Shown: positions 1-10,599, numbered from the stretch's first letter. The stretch is DNA of 15,430 nt from Gammaproteobacteria bacterium (GCA_003485715.1 DNIF01000218.1:1-15430), one strand, 5' to 3'. The notes: a model not told the origin generated them from the sequence alone. Numbers and translations: made by a program.

Positions 1-307
1 CGGCTCCGGCTCGGGGTCCGGTTCCGGGTGTCTCGATCTCCTCTGGCTCCGGCGGCTCTGGCGGTTCGGGTGGCGGGGGCGGAGGTGGTGGTGGGGGCGG
101 CGGCTGAATGACCGAGATCTCTTGTACTCGCGGGGGCACGCGTGGCTCGACGGGTCCCAGCGTCAGGACCCAGTAGACCGCAAGCCCCGCAATGAACAGA
201 CCAGCGACGACCGCCAGCGCGATGAGTAGCCAGCGCGCGCGCGGAGCCTCGTCATCGTCAGGATCCCGATTCCCGCCATTACCCGCGTGCAGTGGATCGT
301 CGCTCAT
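1..307 (-). CDS. TonB-like energy transducer, N-terminal part (runs off window)
   Basis: The first 102 codons are present and the gene continues past position 1. The start ATG overlaps the TGA of the upstream exoprotein gene in an ATGA arrangement (4 nt), with a purine-rich AAGGCGAGA just before it. Residues 1-25 are hydrophilic and acidic, then Arg-rich. Residues 26-50 form one clear transmembrane helix (WLLIALAVVAGLFIAGLAVY). Next comes VQEISVI, a run of 12 consecutive prolines (about 69-80) and a Pro/Glu segment (81-94). This order (cytoplasmic N-tail, single TM anchor, periplasmic Pro/Glu-rich spacer) is that of TonB-family proteins, which carry ExbB/ExbD-derived proton-motive energy to outer-membrane proteins. 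The C-terminal TonB domain is outside the window, so the family call rests on architecture. Coupling to the TPS exoprotein suggests it serves that system. Another Pro-rich membrane-anchored protein, such as a TolA-like one, is the main alternative. Confidence 0.7.
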   Translation of the reverse strand, partial: MSDDPLHAGNGGNRDPDDDEAPRARWLLIALAVVAGLFIAGLAVYWVLTLGPVEPRVPPRVQEISVIQPPPPPPPPPPPPEPPEPPEPEEIETPGTGPRAGA

Positions 308-3300
308 TCTCGCCTTGCCTCTTCGCGCCGCGGGGAACCGTCACCGGGGCCCAGGGCGCGTGCCTCATTGACGGAGAGATTGCCGAAGCCCAGCAACTCG
401 GCAGTCACGAGGACCGGCATGGTCTGGCCCCGGGCTGCCAGGGAATCACCCGAATCGTTGGCAGCAACTGATTCCGTCGCGGCCCCCTGCGCGGCCTGGG
501 CCGCACTGCCGGCGGCTGCGGCCACCCCGGCGGGCACGGCGACACTGACCGTGGCCGGGAGACCAAGCGCGAGGCCACCGACGTCGACATTGCCGCAGTT
601 GAGGCAGGCCTCACCGAAGATGAACACGTCCTGACCCCCGATGCCGGCCTCGCCAGCATCGATGACTCCGCGCGGTGCGAAGAGGTACACGTCGCCAGCT
701 TCCGCCCCGGCCGCGGTCGTGGCGGTGCGGATCCCGCTGCCAGACACTGCCGCCGGAAACTCGACCTTGAGGTTGCCGTTCGCATCGAAGGTCACGCGCG
801 GTGGCGGCACGGCCAGCGCCGCCTTGGCCCCACGTCCCGCATCGATGTCACCATTGGCAGACCACACGGTGATGTCACCGCCCCCAAGGGCGAAGACACG
901 CGAGGCATTGACCTGCAGATCGCCCTCGGAGAACACATCGACCACGCCGCTCGCCTGCACGACGATGCCGAGTTCGCTGGCGGGCTTCGGCGCGATCGCC
1001 GATACCGCGAGGCCCGCATTGATGAGCCCACCGGGTGCCAGAAGCTCGATGTTGCCGCCACTCAGCGTTTGCAGCCGACTGAAGTACAGGAGGATGTCGC
1101 CCTGACGGGACGCGTCACCGAAGAGTGCGGAGATCGCGTCCGCGCCCGCCGCGAAACCCTCGCCCCGAATGCCCGCAACACCGGAGTCGCGGAGCACATC
1201 GAAAAAGCGCGCGGAGAGCTCGATCTGCGATTCCGGACGCTCAGCGAGTGCCGCCAGTTGCGTCAGCCCAGTGCTGTCGAGGGACAGCAGCTCTGCGGCC
1301 AGCCCTGCGGCCTCCAGATCCAGGCGGCCGGACCGCCTCACGAGCCAGTCCGCGACACCCGTGCCGAGCAGGCGATCGGGGGCCTGGCGGGCGAGCAAGC
1401 GGGTGAAGGCGAGCCAGTCGGCACCAGGCTCGAAGCCCGCACGCAGACTGAGCGATGCGCCTTCACCACGCAGTGCCGGATTGCGGATGCCACCGATCGT
1501 GACGATGCCATTGGAGGCGCCGAGGTCGATGTCGCGCCCGGCGGTGACGAGCACCTGACCGCCACCACCGATCATGATCTCCTGCGGTGTCGAGGCAAGC
1601 AGCCCGGTTGCCAGGTCGAAACGGGTCGCGAAGCGGATGTCACGCCCAGCCTCGATACGGGAAATATCGCCCGGCCGCGCGTGCTGGACGTACAGATCGA
1701 CATCCCGCAGATCGCGACCCGCACGGAGTGACACCCGCTTGGAGAGCGCAAACTGCAACCGATCATTGGCCACGATGTCACCCCGGCGCGTGGAGATCCG
1801 CACGGGAATGTGATCATCGACATGCATCGGTGTCGCCGCGTGCGAGAGACCGTTGCGGTTGAATACCTCGAGGATGCCGACCTCATCCGCGGCGAAGCCT
1901 GCAACCGGTGCCAGCACCGAAGGGAAACGTGCGGGATCGCTATCCAGCAGATTGATGATGACAGCGTCACCGGTGTTCGCCGTCGCAAGATCACCATCGG
2001 CGAACAGTTCCAACTGACCGGACGGATGCGGGAACAGATTGAAGGACCGCTCCACTACCAGATCACCGCCCAGCGCCGCCGCACGGACGCTTCCGGGCAG
2101 CACCCGCAGGAAATCCAGGTTGAGCAGATAGCGCTGTTCCTCCACGACCAGCGCCGTGCCTTGCTGACGCGCGACGTAGCGGGTGGCCTCTCGACTCAGC
2201 TCGTTGATGTCATTCGCCAGACGCAGGTCGCCGGCGAGCGCGGTGAGTTGCACCTGTCCCGCGCCGGCCCCGAGATAGAACAGGGAGCTCCGGCCCCCGG
2301 GCGCGGTGGAGTAGACCTGCGTCAGCATGCCGGGGTCGATGATCGAGCCCACCGTGAGATCGCCAACCGCGGTCACATCCAGATCGGCCGCACCCAGCGC
2401 GAAGACCGGACCGCTACGGAACTGCCTGCCACCGGCGATGCTTCCCCGAGCGAAGACCTCGGCGCTTCCGCCGTCGGCAAACAGCAAGCCGCCGTTGATG
2501 TCACCACCGGAGCTGATCCGGAGGTCACCGCCGCCACCGATCAGGATGTCGCGGGACAGGAAGGGCGAGTTGTTCGACTGGGTGGGGTTGGCGCGAGCCC
2601 CGATGGGCTTGCCCGTGGTCACCACGGCGGCCGAGAGATCACTGATGCCCTGCTCCGCCCGGACGCTGATGTCACCACCTGCCAGGGCGCCGATCCCCTG
2701 ACGGAATCCGGACCGCGCATTGAGGATGTTCTGTAGCTGCACCCCTCCCGAGCTGGTGGTCAGCACCTGCGTCGGAATATCCAGCGCGATACCCCAGCCC
2801 GAATAGCCCACACCGGCACCCGCCTTGACGAACCAGTCGCTGAGGAAGGGTTCGGTCGTGGCGCTGAGGTCGCGCGTGCCGACGCGGAAGGTCGAGGTGG
2901 CGGTGGTCGCGCCCTGGATGCGCCCACCGACATCGACGGAGATGTCCCCGCCATTGATGGGATATTCGGCGTAGAACTGAGACACCAGTCGGCCCAGTGT
3001 CCCGTAGGGGTTGTGCAGGCCGAGCTCACGACTCAGGGGCAGGCGTTGGCCGACGGTGTAGACCGCAGACACGGCATTGCCCATGACGAAGTCACCGCCC
3101 GCGGCGATCCGGATCGCACCGGTGCCCGTGCGTACGAAGGCACCGGGGCTGAGCGTGATGTCGCCGTCGCCGCCGACGGCCAGGGGATCGGCGCTGGCGA
3201 GATCGGCCCCGGCAACGAGGTCGTAGCGCCAGGATCTGTCGGTCTGGATGGAGGTGCCGAGGGTGCGGGTGATGGTCGCTGCCTCGTCGCCGATGGCGAG

Positions 3301-6300
3301 CGACTCGGCACGAACACCGTCCGAGATCGAGGCACGCAGCAGGAGATCACCGGCGGCCCGGAGCGTGAGTGCCCCGGGTTCACCGCCGTGACGCCAGCCC
3401 GCCAGATCGATCGCACTCGCCAGTTCGAGATTGCCGGCCGAGCGGATCTCGAGCCCGGCGCTGGCGGTGAAGCCAGGCGGTGCGACGACACCCTCCATCC
3501 GGGTCGCGGTCTGGGTTCGCAAGGTAGTGAGCTGCGCGGCATTCAGCACGCTGCCTGCGGGCAGCTCGACAATGGCCGTCGCCTCCAGCTCTGCCCTGCC
3601 GACGCCGATGAGCTCTCCCGTCGCGCGCAGGCCCGAGGCGCCCGCCGCCGCGGCCACCCGCGTGCGCAACATGCCACCGACATGCGTCTGCTCGCCGACC
3701 TGAACGATCGGCCCACTCGCCACGCGCACGAGGTCGCCCAGCGCACTGACCTGGCGCTCCTCTCTGGCCACCCCGCCGGTGAGTTCGATCACTGCCCCGG
3801 GGTCGATGGTGATGCCGGTGCTGCGGGCGGGGTCGGCACCGATCGCCGAGATGAGCAGTTCGCCCCCGTCTGCATTGGTCTCGCTGGCGGTGGCACGGAT
3901 GTGCCCTCCACTCGTGATGTGCACGCTGCCGCCGGCCAGCAACTCGACCCTGCCTGCCCGTGCTCCGGAGGCATCCAGCGTGCCCGCGACCGTGATGGTC
4001 CCAGCATCGGCGACAAGACCCACCGAGCGCGCATGAAGCTCGGCACCGGAGCCGAGGATGATGTCGTCGCGGCGTACGCGAAGCCGGACCGCCTCGGTAA
4101 AGCCACCCTGGGACACCTGCTCGAGGAAGGTCGCAAGGGCCGCGGGTGCGAGCCGTGCGACGTCGAGCCGCACACTCGCGCCACGCTGATCTGAGGCATC
4201 TCGTCCGATGATCGGGGCACCGAGATTGACCACCCCGTTCGGCGCCAAGAGCGCCAGACTCCCGCCTCGGGCTGCCCCCGCCGGGCTCAGATCGATGCGG
4301 GCCTCACTGTCGATGGTCACGTCACCCGCGGACGAGCTCAGTGTGAGACTGCCGCCCGGGGTGTCGAAGCCATGATCCAGGGTGCGGATGATCTGACCTG
4401 AGAGGTCGATGTCACTCGCCCCGCCGACCTGCAGATCCCCCTGCGCGAGCAGCGCGAGTTGCCCGGACGGGAGCACGACCCGGGTGGCGAAGGCCAGCGT
4501 GTCTGCGTGCAGTTCAACCCGCGCGCCCAATCCACTTCGCGCCGCGGGCGCAGCTGCGGGCACCGTGCCCGGCGTCCAGACGAGACCATGTTGCGCACTC
4601 GCGCCACCGGCCTCGAAGGTGTAGGCCGTGCCTGCCGCGGCGTGCAGCAAGGGGGCGGCGATCGCCAGGGGGGCAGAGCTTGCAAGCGTGCCCGAGCCTT
4701 CGACGAACACGCCGGCACCGGCAGCGATGGCCACCGTATCGCCGGCCAGCAGGGAGAATCGCCCCGGGCCAAGGGTGAGTTCGTTGGCACTGAGCTCGAA
4801 TCGCCCGGCTCCAACGGTTGCAGAGGCAACGCCCGACCCGACCCCGCTCAGGCTGATCCGTTCAGCCTGCAAGCTGCGGACCCCTGCCCCGATGCCCACC
4901 AGACCCGGGGCCTCGAGGATCAGATCGCGGCTCTGCAGCGTGAAGGAGCCGGATGCGCTGATCGCCTCAGTGGAGGCCAGCGTGATGGCGCGGGCAGCAA
5001 GCTGACTGAGTGCTGTCGGATCAAGGACGGTGCCCGTGAATCCCGGCACCGGCGCACCCAGGGCCAGCGCAGCGCTGCGGAACTCCAGATCGGCAGCACG
5101 CAGATCGAGATCCGCATCGAGCCGGATGCCGCCCCCGGCGAAGGCTGCGAGACACCCCTCTGCCCCGAGCGAACTCCCGGCCTCGGCAGCGAGGACGGCC
5201 TGCCCGGAGACACTGCCGCCCGCGATCTGCAACCCTGCCTCGGGGCGGGAAAACAGCCCGAGCACCGCGGCATTCGCATCGACGGTGAGGGCCTCACCTG
5301 CGTCAGCAACTGCACCGGACGCAGTGAGCCGCGCGCCCGCTTCGATGCTGAGGGCGTCGCGTGCGGCGAGGATGATGCTCTCGAGCGCGAGGTCGACGTC
5401 ACCCGCCACCCTGACGGTTTCCGCCTCCACCGTGAGCCGGGTGGTCTGTCCCGCACCGCGCTCGCGTCTGGCCCCGAAGATGATGTCCGTGACGCCAAGC
5501 CCACCGAGCGACCTGACATCCAGCGCCACCTCACCCGTGCCTGCGCCGGGGCGATCCGATCCGGTGAGGAGCAGATTGCGCGCCAGCACTTCGAGCTGGG
5601 CGGCCCGACCGCGTGCGCTGCGCTCGGCGAGGATGGATCCCGCCAGTCTGAGGCTTGCACCCGCCGCGACCACCAGACTGCCCGCGTCAGCGGCAAGTGC
5701 CGGTTGGGGCAGGTCACGCTCGAGGGCGCGTTGCGCGAAGAATGCGTCGGCCTCACTGACCAGGTACTCCGCACGGGTGCGGACGATGCTTCCCGGCTCG
5801 ACCCGGAAGGCCGACCAGCGGGCATCGCGAATGGCAGTGCCCGCCACCAGGCGATAGCCGGACACGATCGGCTGACCGATCTCGTCGACGGCATTGGCAC
5901 CGGGCACAACATCCACTGCGCCTGCATGCGGCGTCACCAGCAGCGCACCCGGAAGCAGGGCGTAGCTGGCCGGCAGCAGCGGGAAGATCCCCGCCGCATG
6001 ACCTGGCCCGGCATTGAGGAAGATGCTGTCACCGAACTCGAGGCCCGCACCCTCGAACTCCGCGGCATCATGGGGCGCGAACTCGAGCGGGAGTTGCGGC
6101 AGGATCGCGAACTGCTGCTCGTTCGCACCTGGCGCGCCGTAGCCGGGATTGCGCGGTGCGAGTACATCCACGGAGCCGCCCGGGCCAGGCACGAATTCAC
6201 GGGCGAGGAGCGTCCCCCTCCCCGACACATCGATGGATGCACCCGGGGCCACGTCGATGCGTTCGGCACGCAGCCCGATCCGCCGCTCGGGTGCCCCCGA

Positions 6301-9300
6301 CAACACGGGGTTCAACGCACCCACCGGCATCACCCACTCCAGACCGCCGATGGTGCGACCGAACGGCACGGTCAGGTCGCCCGCGGAGACCGACACCACA
6401 CTGCCTGCGGTGATATTCAGCGCATCGCGCGCCCGCAGATCCACTACCCCGAAGGGCGCCAGCAACTGCCCGCTGACAGTGATGTTCGGCGCCTCGATGG
6501 TCAGAGACCCGCCCGCAGACAGCACCGGCCTGCCGGGACCCGCACCCCGGATCTGCAGCAGGTCGTTGCCCTCTGACAGGACTGCGATGCGGAAGCTCGT
6601 GAAGGTCGTTGGATAGATCTGCTCGGCACTCAGGGTGAGCGGGCTGGCACTGAGAAACTCCCCGAAGCGGTTGTTCTCACCCAACGTGATGCCGCGCAGG
6701 CGAATGTCTCCCCGACTCGAGAGGAGCGTGTCCCGCACACCGCACAGGGACAGCGCACCCTCGATGTCGATCAGATCACCCGTGATCTGCAGGGATGCAA
6801 GACCGGGCGTGGGCAAGGCACGTACGCTGCGCTGCAGGCTCGAGCCGAGCCGCACGTAGGAGGCCGCGAGTCTGGACGTGCCGGTCGTGTCGCTCAGATC
6901 GAGCAGCGGAACATCGATCTGCAAGCGGCGTGCGAGTGCGATATCCGCAGACCCGGTGACGCGGAGGAGATCATCGGCGCGGATATCGAGCGAGGTGAAG
7001 CCACCGGCCTCCACGGCTGCGGTCGGGAGCTGCGCGATGCCTTCGAGATCCCGCGGCAAGGCGCTGCCAGACGCGGCCAATGCCTCGGCGCGACCCGAGG
7101 CGGTGGCGGCGAGGAGTACGCCCCGCGGCGCGGTCGGATAGCTGGGCAGGCGATACGGATCGGCCCTGCGGGCCTCCGTTGAAAGCGTCACTTCGAGTGT
7201 GCCGCCGGCCGCACCGATGCCGTCGGCGGCCCGTGCGCTCAAGGTGCCGTCGAGCAACATCGCCTCGGCGGCGAACAGACTGATCTTCCCCGCCGGGGCC
7301 GCGAGCGCTTGCCGCTCGAAGGTCTGACCCAGACCACGCCCTGCCAGAGAGGGATCCGCCAGGAAGCCCGAGGCACCATCGGCAACGAGCCTTGCGCCCG
7401 GTGCAATGGCAAGGAAACCACGCTCCGCACGAACTTGAACCTGCCCTGCCGACAGCAGATCTCCGGCCCAGGGGTTGACGCTGTCAGGCCGCGTGCGCAC
7501 GACCGCCGAGGCATCCAGCAGGGCACCAGCCTGCAGCCGGATCCCTTGATTGGGGCGGTATTCCGGGTCCTCGATCTCCGTCCCGAAGAAGTCGCGGTCG
7601 GCCGGCCCCACCACGGCGAGGGACACGGTCCCTGCCGGGGAAATCAGTGCTCCGGCCACGTCGATGCTCGCGTCCGCGATGAGATTGATGCCGCCACCCG
7701 CCTCCGTGCGCAGCCGGCTGCCCGCTGCGATCGCGAGCAGGTTGGCCGGATCGCCACCGGGTACGGTTCGCTCCAGCGCCAGCGTGAGTATGGGACCCTG
7801 GCGCAGAAAGTCCGGCAGCAGACCGGCCGTCGCGATCTCGTCCAGGGAGCGGGCGGAGCCGCGCAGGATGGGCCGCAGATCGTCGAGCAGATAGCTGGCC
7901 TGCCGCAGATCGTAGAGCGCACCGGCAGCGACCGTCAGCCCATCGCGGTCGGCTGTCAGTCGATAGGCACCGAAGGTACCGGCAGCGAAGAAGGCAGGCG
8001 TGAGGGTGAGGCCGCCAGACGCCGCTGCCTGCCCGCTCGCCGCCGCAAGCGTCACCGAGGCTGCAGTGATGTCGAGCGTGCCGGCCTCGCTCAACGACAA
8101 CGCGTGCAGCGACCCGTCAAGGGTCATGCGGGCCGCTGATCCGCCCTGGCGCGAGGCCCTGAGCGTGATCGTGCCTGCCTTGCCGCTGGCGTCGAGGGGA
8201 CTCAGCAGATCGTCCCTGGTCTTGAACCAGGCCCCACCGCTGGCGTCGATGCGGCTGCCCGATGCGAGATCGAGATCACCGCGCGCGATGAGCCTGACGC
8301 GGCCACCGTCGGTCGCCACCGGCGAGTCGGAACGGCTGGCGATGTCACTCACGACATTGCCGTGTACGCCGATCGTGGCGGTCGGATGCAAACGGACATG
8401 GCCGAGAACGGACTCCAGGGAGACCTCACCACCCGGTGCATCGACCTTGCCTGCGACATCGACGGTGAGCGCCTCGACCGCAAGCCTGCCGCCCGCGCCG
8501 AGCGACAACTGCACGCCGCTGCCAACCATGAACGCCCCGCCCGTGCGTACCCCGAGACGAGTGACACCCCAACTCGTGAGACGATCATCATCGAGCGTCA
8601 GGGCATCGCGCACCGCCGTGAGCAGGGTGCGATCGATGATCGCCATGCCGGTGGTGCGTCCGAAGCGGGCGAGATCGATCTCCAGGCGACCACCGGCTGC
8701 CCGTTGGGCGATCTCACGCTGATAGACCCCGTTGACGCGCTCTGCCCGTAGTTCCCCATCCATGCGGATGGTCGAGGCGGTGAGCGTCAGTTCGCCAGCG
8801 GAGTGCCCGTGCTGATAAGCCGGTTCGAAGCGGCCACTGCCGAATGGCCCCGGGAGATCCCAGTTGCGCATGACACCCCAGCGCGGGTGCTCTCGCGTGA
8901 CACCATCGAGCACGCCCACATAGCGCAACAGCGGATGCGCGCTGCCGATATCGAAGACGCGACCGTCCTCCGAGAGCAACTGCGATGTGCGGGTGAAACC
9001 TGCCTGGTAGGTGACTACACCTCCGGAGAGGTCGATCGTCGAGCCGGTATCGAGGGTCAGGTCTCCGGCCGAGCGCAGCGTGACCGTGCCACCGGTGCCG
9101 AGCCGTTCCGCGAGGCTGCGTTCGATACGCGCCGTCGCACCCGACACATCCGCCAGTGGAGTGCCGATGCGGGCATCGACCTGCACGCGCGCATTGAACA
9201 GCCCCCCCGTCTTCTGCACCGGTGCATCCCGCAGCTCGTTGGAGAGCAGGTGCACCTCGACGATGTTGCGCTCTACCGGGGCCTCGGCATCGAGACCTGC

Positions 9301-10599
9301 GACATCGATGCGACTGCCCTCATGCAGATGGATCTGCGCATCCGGGCTGGCCACGGTCTCCGTGTCGGGTGCCCGCGGGATCGCGGTTGCAAGGATATCC
9401 ACTCGCCCACTGGGTGCGAGCAACTGCGCACCGGCTTCGAGCGTGACCAAGCGCCCGACCACATCGATGCGTGAGTCAGGCTGAACCTGCTCATCGATCG
9501 CCCCGGCAGGGTCTTCGGTCTCGGCGATGACCTCCGTGCGACTGCCCTGCCCGAAGGTTACCCGGGCCAGCGTCCCGAGGGAGTCACCCTGATCGGCGGC
9601 ACGCGCAGTGCGGGTGGGTAACGCAACCGGCCCCTCCACCGTCGTCTCGACCTGCACGCCTTCCGTGGCCTGCAAGCGGATGCTGCCGTTCAGCCGCACT
9701 GAAGTAGTGGCAGTGACCCGTCCGTTCTGATTGACGGCGAAACCGGCCAGCGTGGTGTTGCCACGACGCGTCAGGATCTCACCGACATTGGCTACCGTCC
9801 CGCCGCTGCCGATCTCCACACGCAAGCCCCGCACCCCACTGCTGTCGGGATCTGCCTCCTGCAGGAACACCGTGTCCGCGGCCGCCACCAGCAAGACCTG
9901 ACCGGCATTGCTCTCGAGGGTGCCGGCATTGCTGACCATCGGCGCGGCCAGGATGATGCGGCCGTTCTCGCCGCGGGTCTGGATGCGCCCGCCCGCCTGC
10001 ACCTCGATCGAGACCGGGATCGGGTTACCGTCCTCACCAATCACCACTGCGCCAGCGCCATCGCGACGCAATCGACCCGCGCTGCTGGCGAAGGCCGGCT
10101 CACGATTGAGGATGGCGCTGGTGAGTCCCTTCTCGATGACGCTGTCTGCAACACCGAGGCTGGTGGCGACCAGCGCACTCACGTCCACCCGCGCATCCGG
10201 TCCGAACAGGACACCATTCGGGTTCTGCAACCACACCTGGCCGTTGGCCTCCAGCCGCCCGAGGATCTGGCTGGGCCGGCCGTTGGCATCGATGCGATTC
10301 AGGGCCACGGAGTTGGTGGAGGGCTGCCGGAAGGTGACGACATGGCCTTCGCCGATGTCGAAACTGCGCCAGTTGAGGATCGCGCGGTCCGTGGTCTGCT
10401 GGACCACGGCGTTGCTCCCATCGACGGAATAGGTTGCGGCACCCAGCGTGGCGAACACCGCGCCGGGGTCCGGCAGCGGCAGGCTGGGCCCTGCGCGCAC
10501 GGACAAGGCATTACCTGCGAGTGCCAGACCGATAGCCGTCGCCAGCGTGCTCTTCACGCCGTGACGATGCAGGCGCTGGTGGCGGCGATCAGAATTCAT
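304..10599 (-). CDS. TpsA-type filamentous haemagglutinin exoprotein, 3431 aa, DUF3739-like C-terminus
   Basis: A giant secreted exoprotein of the two-partner secretion pathway. Residues 1-36 are a signal peptide: a basic N-region (RRHQRLHRH), a hydrophobic core, and probable cleavage after SVRA. The TPS (haemagglutination activity) domain follows at about 37-300, with ILNWRSFDIG (74-83), VALNRI (about 98-103) and the hallmark QNPNGVLFGPDARVDVSALV (125-144). Most of the remainder is degenerate beta-helix repeat sequence rich in Gly, Ala, Asp and Leu. Blocks that I recall from DUF3739-type haemagglutinins appear in order: HPRWGV...FEPAYQHGHSAG (about 570-600), YPINGGDISV (about 2545), a helical insert with ARFFDVLRDSG and GDILLYFSRLQTLSGGNI (about 3060-3200), then GDIDAGRGAK...SGSGIRT...LFAPRGVIDAGEAGI (about 3250-3322). 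The protein ends with an Ala-rich stretch and ELLGFGN, so it looks complete. Only four Cys are visible, two of them in an unusual CLNC near 3331. The start ATG lies inside the tpsB 3' end and has CCTCCT, not a ribosome-binding site, before it, so it is probably translated by coupling. Likely adhesin or biofilm role; the substrate is unknown. Confidence 0.93.
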   Translation of the reverse strand: MNSDRRHQRLHRHGVKSTLATAIGLALAGNALSVRAGPSLPLPDPGAVFATLGAATYSVDGSNAVVQQTTDRAILNWRSFDIGEGHVVTFRQPSTNSVALNRIDANGRPSQILGRLEANGQVWLQNPNGVLFGPDARVDVSALVATSLGVADSVIEKGLTSAILNREPAFASSAGRLRRDGAGAVVIGEDGNPIPVSIEVQAGGRIQTRGENGRIILAAPMVSNAGTLESNAGQVLLVAAADTVFLQEADPDSSGVRGLRVEIGSGGTVANVGEILTRRGNTTLAGFAVNQNGRVTATTSVRLNGSIRLQATEGVQVETTVEGPVALPTRTARAADQGDSLGTLARVTFGQGSRTEVIAETEDPAGAIDEQVQPDSRIDVVGRLVTLEAGAQLLAPSGRVDILATAIPRAPDTETVASPDAQIHLHEGSRIDVAGLDAEAPVERNIVEVHLLSNELRDAPVQKTGGLFNARVQVDARIGTPLADVSGATARIERSLAERLGTGGTVTLRSAGDLTLDTGSTIDLSGGVVTYQAGFTRTSQLLSEDGRVFDIGSAHPLLRYVGVLDGVTREHPRWGVMRNWDLPGPFGSGRFEPAYQHGHSAGELTLTASTIRMDGELRAERVNGVYQREIAQRAAGGRLEIDLARFGRTTGMAIIDRTLLTAVRDALTLDDDRLTSWGVTRLGVRTGGAFMVGSGVQLSLGAGGRLAVEALTVDVAGKVDAPGGEVSLESVLGHVRLHPTATIGVHGNVVSDIASRSDSPVATDGGRVRLIARGDLDLASGSRIDASGGAWFKTRDDLLSPLDASGKAGTITLRASRQGGSAARMTLDGSLHALSLSEAGTLDITAASVTLAAASGQAAASGGLTLTPAFFAAGTFGAYRLTADRDGLTVAAGALYDLRQASYLLDDLRPILRGSARSLDEIATAGLLPDFLRQGPILTLALERTVPGGDPANLLAIAAGSRLRTEAGGGINLIADASIDVAGALISPAGTVSLAVVGPADRDFFGTEIEDPEYRPNQGIRLQAGALLDASAVVRTRPDSVNPWAGDLLSAGQVQVRAERGFLAIAPGARLVADGASGFLADPSLAGRGLGQTFERQALAAPAGKISLFAAEAMLLDGTLSARAADGIGAAGGTLEVTLSTEARRADPYRLPSYPTAPRGVLLAATASGRAEALAASGSALPRDLEGIAQLPTAAVEAGGFTSLDIRADDLLRVTGSADIALARRLQIDVPLLDLSDTTGTSRLAASYVRLGSSLQRSVRALPTPGLASLQITGDLIDIEGALSLCGVRDTLLSSRGDIRLRGITLGENNRFGEFLSASPLTLSAEQIYPTTFTSFRIAVLSEGNDLLQIRGAGPGRPVLSAGGSLTIEAPNITVSGQLLAPFGVVDLRARDALNITAGSVVSVSAGDLTVPFGRTIGGLEWVMPVGALNPVLSGAPERRIGLRAERIDVAPGASIDVSGRGTLLAREFVPGPGGSVDVLAPRNPGYGAPGANEQQFAILPQLPLEFAPHDAAEFEGAGLEFGDSIFLNAGPGHAAGIFPLLPASYALLPGALLVTPHAGAVDVVPGANAVDEIGQPIVSGYRLVAGTAIRDARWSAFRVEPGSIVRTRAEYLVSEADAFFAQRALERDLPQPALAADAGSLVVAAGASLRLAGSILAERSARGRAAQLEVLARNLLLTGSDRPGAGTGEVALDVRSLGGLGVTDIIFGARRERGAGQTTRLTVEAETVRVAGDVDLALESIILAARDALSIEAGARLTASGAVADAGEALTVDANAAVLGLFSRPEAGLQIAGGSVSGQAVLAAEAGSSLGAEGCLAAFAGGGIRLDADLDLRAADLEFRSAALALGAPVPGFTGTVLDPTALSQLAARAITLASTEAISASGSFTLQSRDLILEAPGLVGIGAGVRSLQAERISLSGVGSGVASATVGAGRFELSANELTLGPGRFSLLAGDTVAIAAGAGVFVEGSGTLASSAPLAIAAPLLHAAAGTAYTFEAGGASAQHGLVWTPGTVPAAAPAARSGLGARVELHADTLAFATRVVLPSGQLALLAQGDLQVGGASDIDLSGQIIRTLDHGFDTPGGSLTLSSSAGDVTIDSEARIDLSPAGAARGGSLALLAPNGVVNLGAPIIGRDASDQRGASVRLDVARLAPAALATFLEQVSQGGFTEAVRLRVRRDDIILGSGAELHARSVGLVADAGTITVAGTLDASGARAGRVELLAGGSVHITSGGHIRATASETNADGGELLISAIGADPARSTGITIDPGAVIELTGGVAREERQVSALGDLVRVASGPIVQVGEQTHVGGMLRTRVAAAAGASGLRATGELIGVGRAELEATAIVELPAGSVLNAAQLTTLRTQTATRMEGVVAPPGFTASAGLEIRSAGNLELASAIDLAGWRHGGEPGALTLRAAGDLLLRASISDGVRAESLAIGDEAATITRTLGTSIQTDRSWRYDLVAGADLASADPLAVGGDGDITLSPGAFVRTGTGAIRIAAGGDFVMGNAVSAVYTVGQRLPLSRELGLHNPYGTLGRLVSQFYAEYPINGGDISVDVGGRIQGATTATSTFRVGTRDLSATTEPFLSDWFVKAGAGVGYSGWGIALDIPTQVLTTSSGGVQLQNILNARSGFRQGIGALAGGDISVRAEQGISDLSAAVVTTGKPIGARANPTQSNNSPFLSRDILIGGGGDLRISSGGDINGGLLFADGGSAEVFARGSIAGGRQFRSGPVFALGAADLDVTAVGDLTVGSIIDPGMLTQVYSTAPGGRSSLFYLGAGAGQVQLTALAGDLRLANDINELSREATRYVARQQGTALVVEEQRYLLNLDFLRVLPGSVRAAALGGDLVVERSFNLFPHPSGQLELFADGDLATANTGDAVIINLLDSDPARFPSVLAPVAGFAADEVGILEVFNRNGLSHAATPMHVDDHIPVRISTRRGDIVANDRLQFALSKRVSLRAGRDLRDVDLYVQHARPGDISRIEAGRDIRFATRFDLATGLLASTPQEIMIGGGGQVLVTAGRDIDLGASNGIVTIGGIRNPALRGEGASLSLRAGFEPGADWLAFTRLLARQAPDRLLGTGVADWLVRRSGRLDLEAAGLAAELLSLDSTGLTQLAALAERPESQIELSARFFDVLRDSGVAGIRGEGFAAGADAISALFGDASRQGDILLYFSRLQTLSGGNIELLAPGGLINAGLAVSAIAPKPASELGIVVQASGVVDVFSEGDLQVNASRVFALGGGDITVWSANGDIDAGRGAKAALAVPPPRVTFDANGNLKVEFPAAVSGSGIRTATTAAGAEAGDVYLFAPRGVIDAGEAGIGGQDVFIFGEACLNCGNVDVGGLALGLPATVSVAVPAGVAAAAGSAAQAAQGAATESVAANDSGDSLAARGQTMPVLVTAELLGFGNLSVNEARALGPGDGSPRREEARRE

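Noticed and set aside
4459..6576. 705-codon plus-strand open frame, with others at 3013-4194, 7309-8139 and 1810-2736
   Set aside because: All lie antisense to the TpsA coding sequence. They have Arg/Gly/Pro-rich, low-complexity residues with no domain. Long antisense frames are expected in GC-rich genes with biased third positions.
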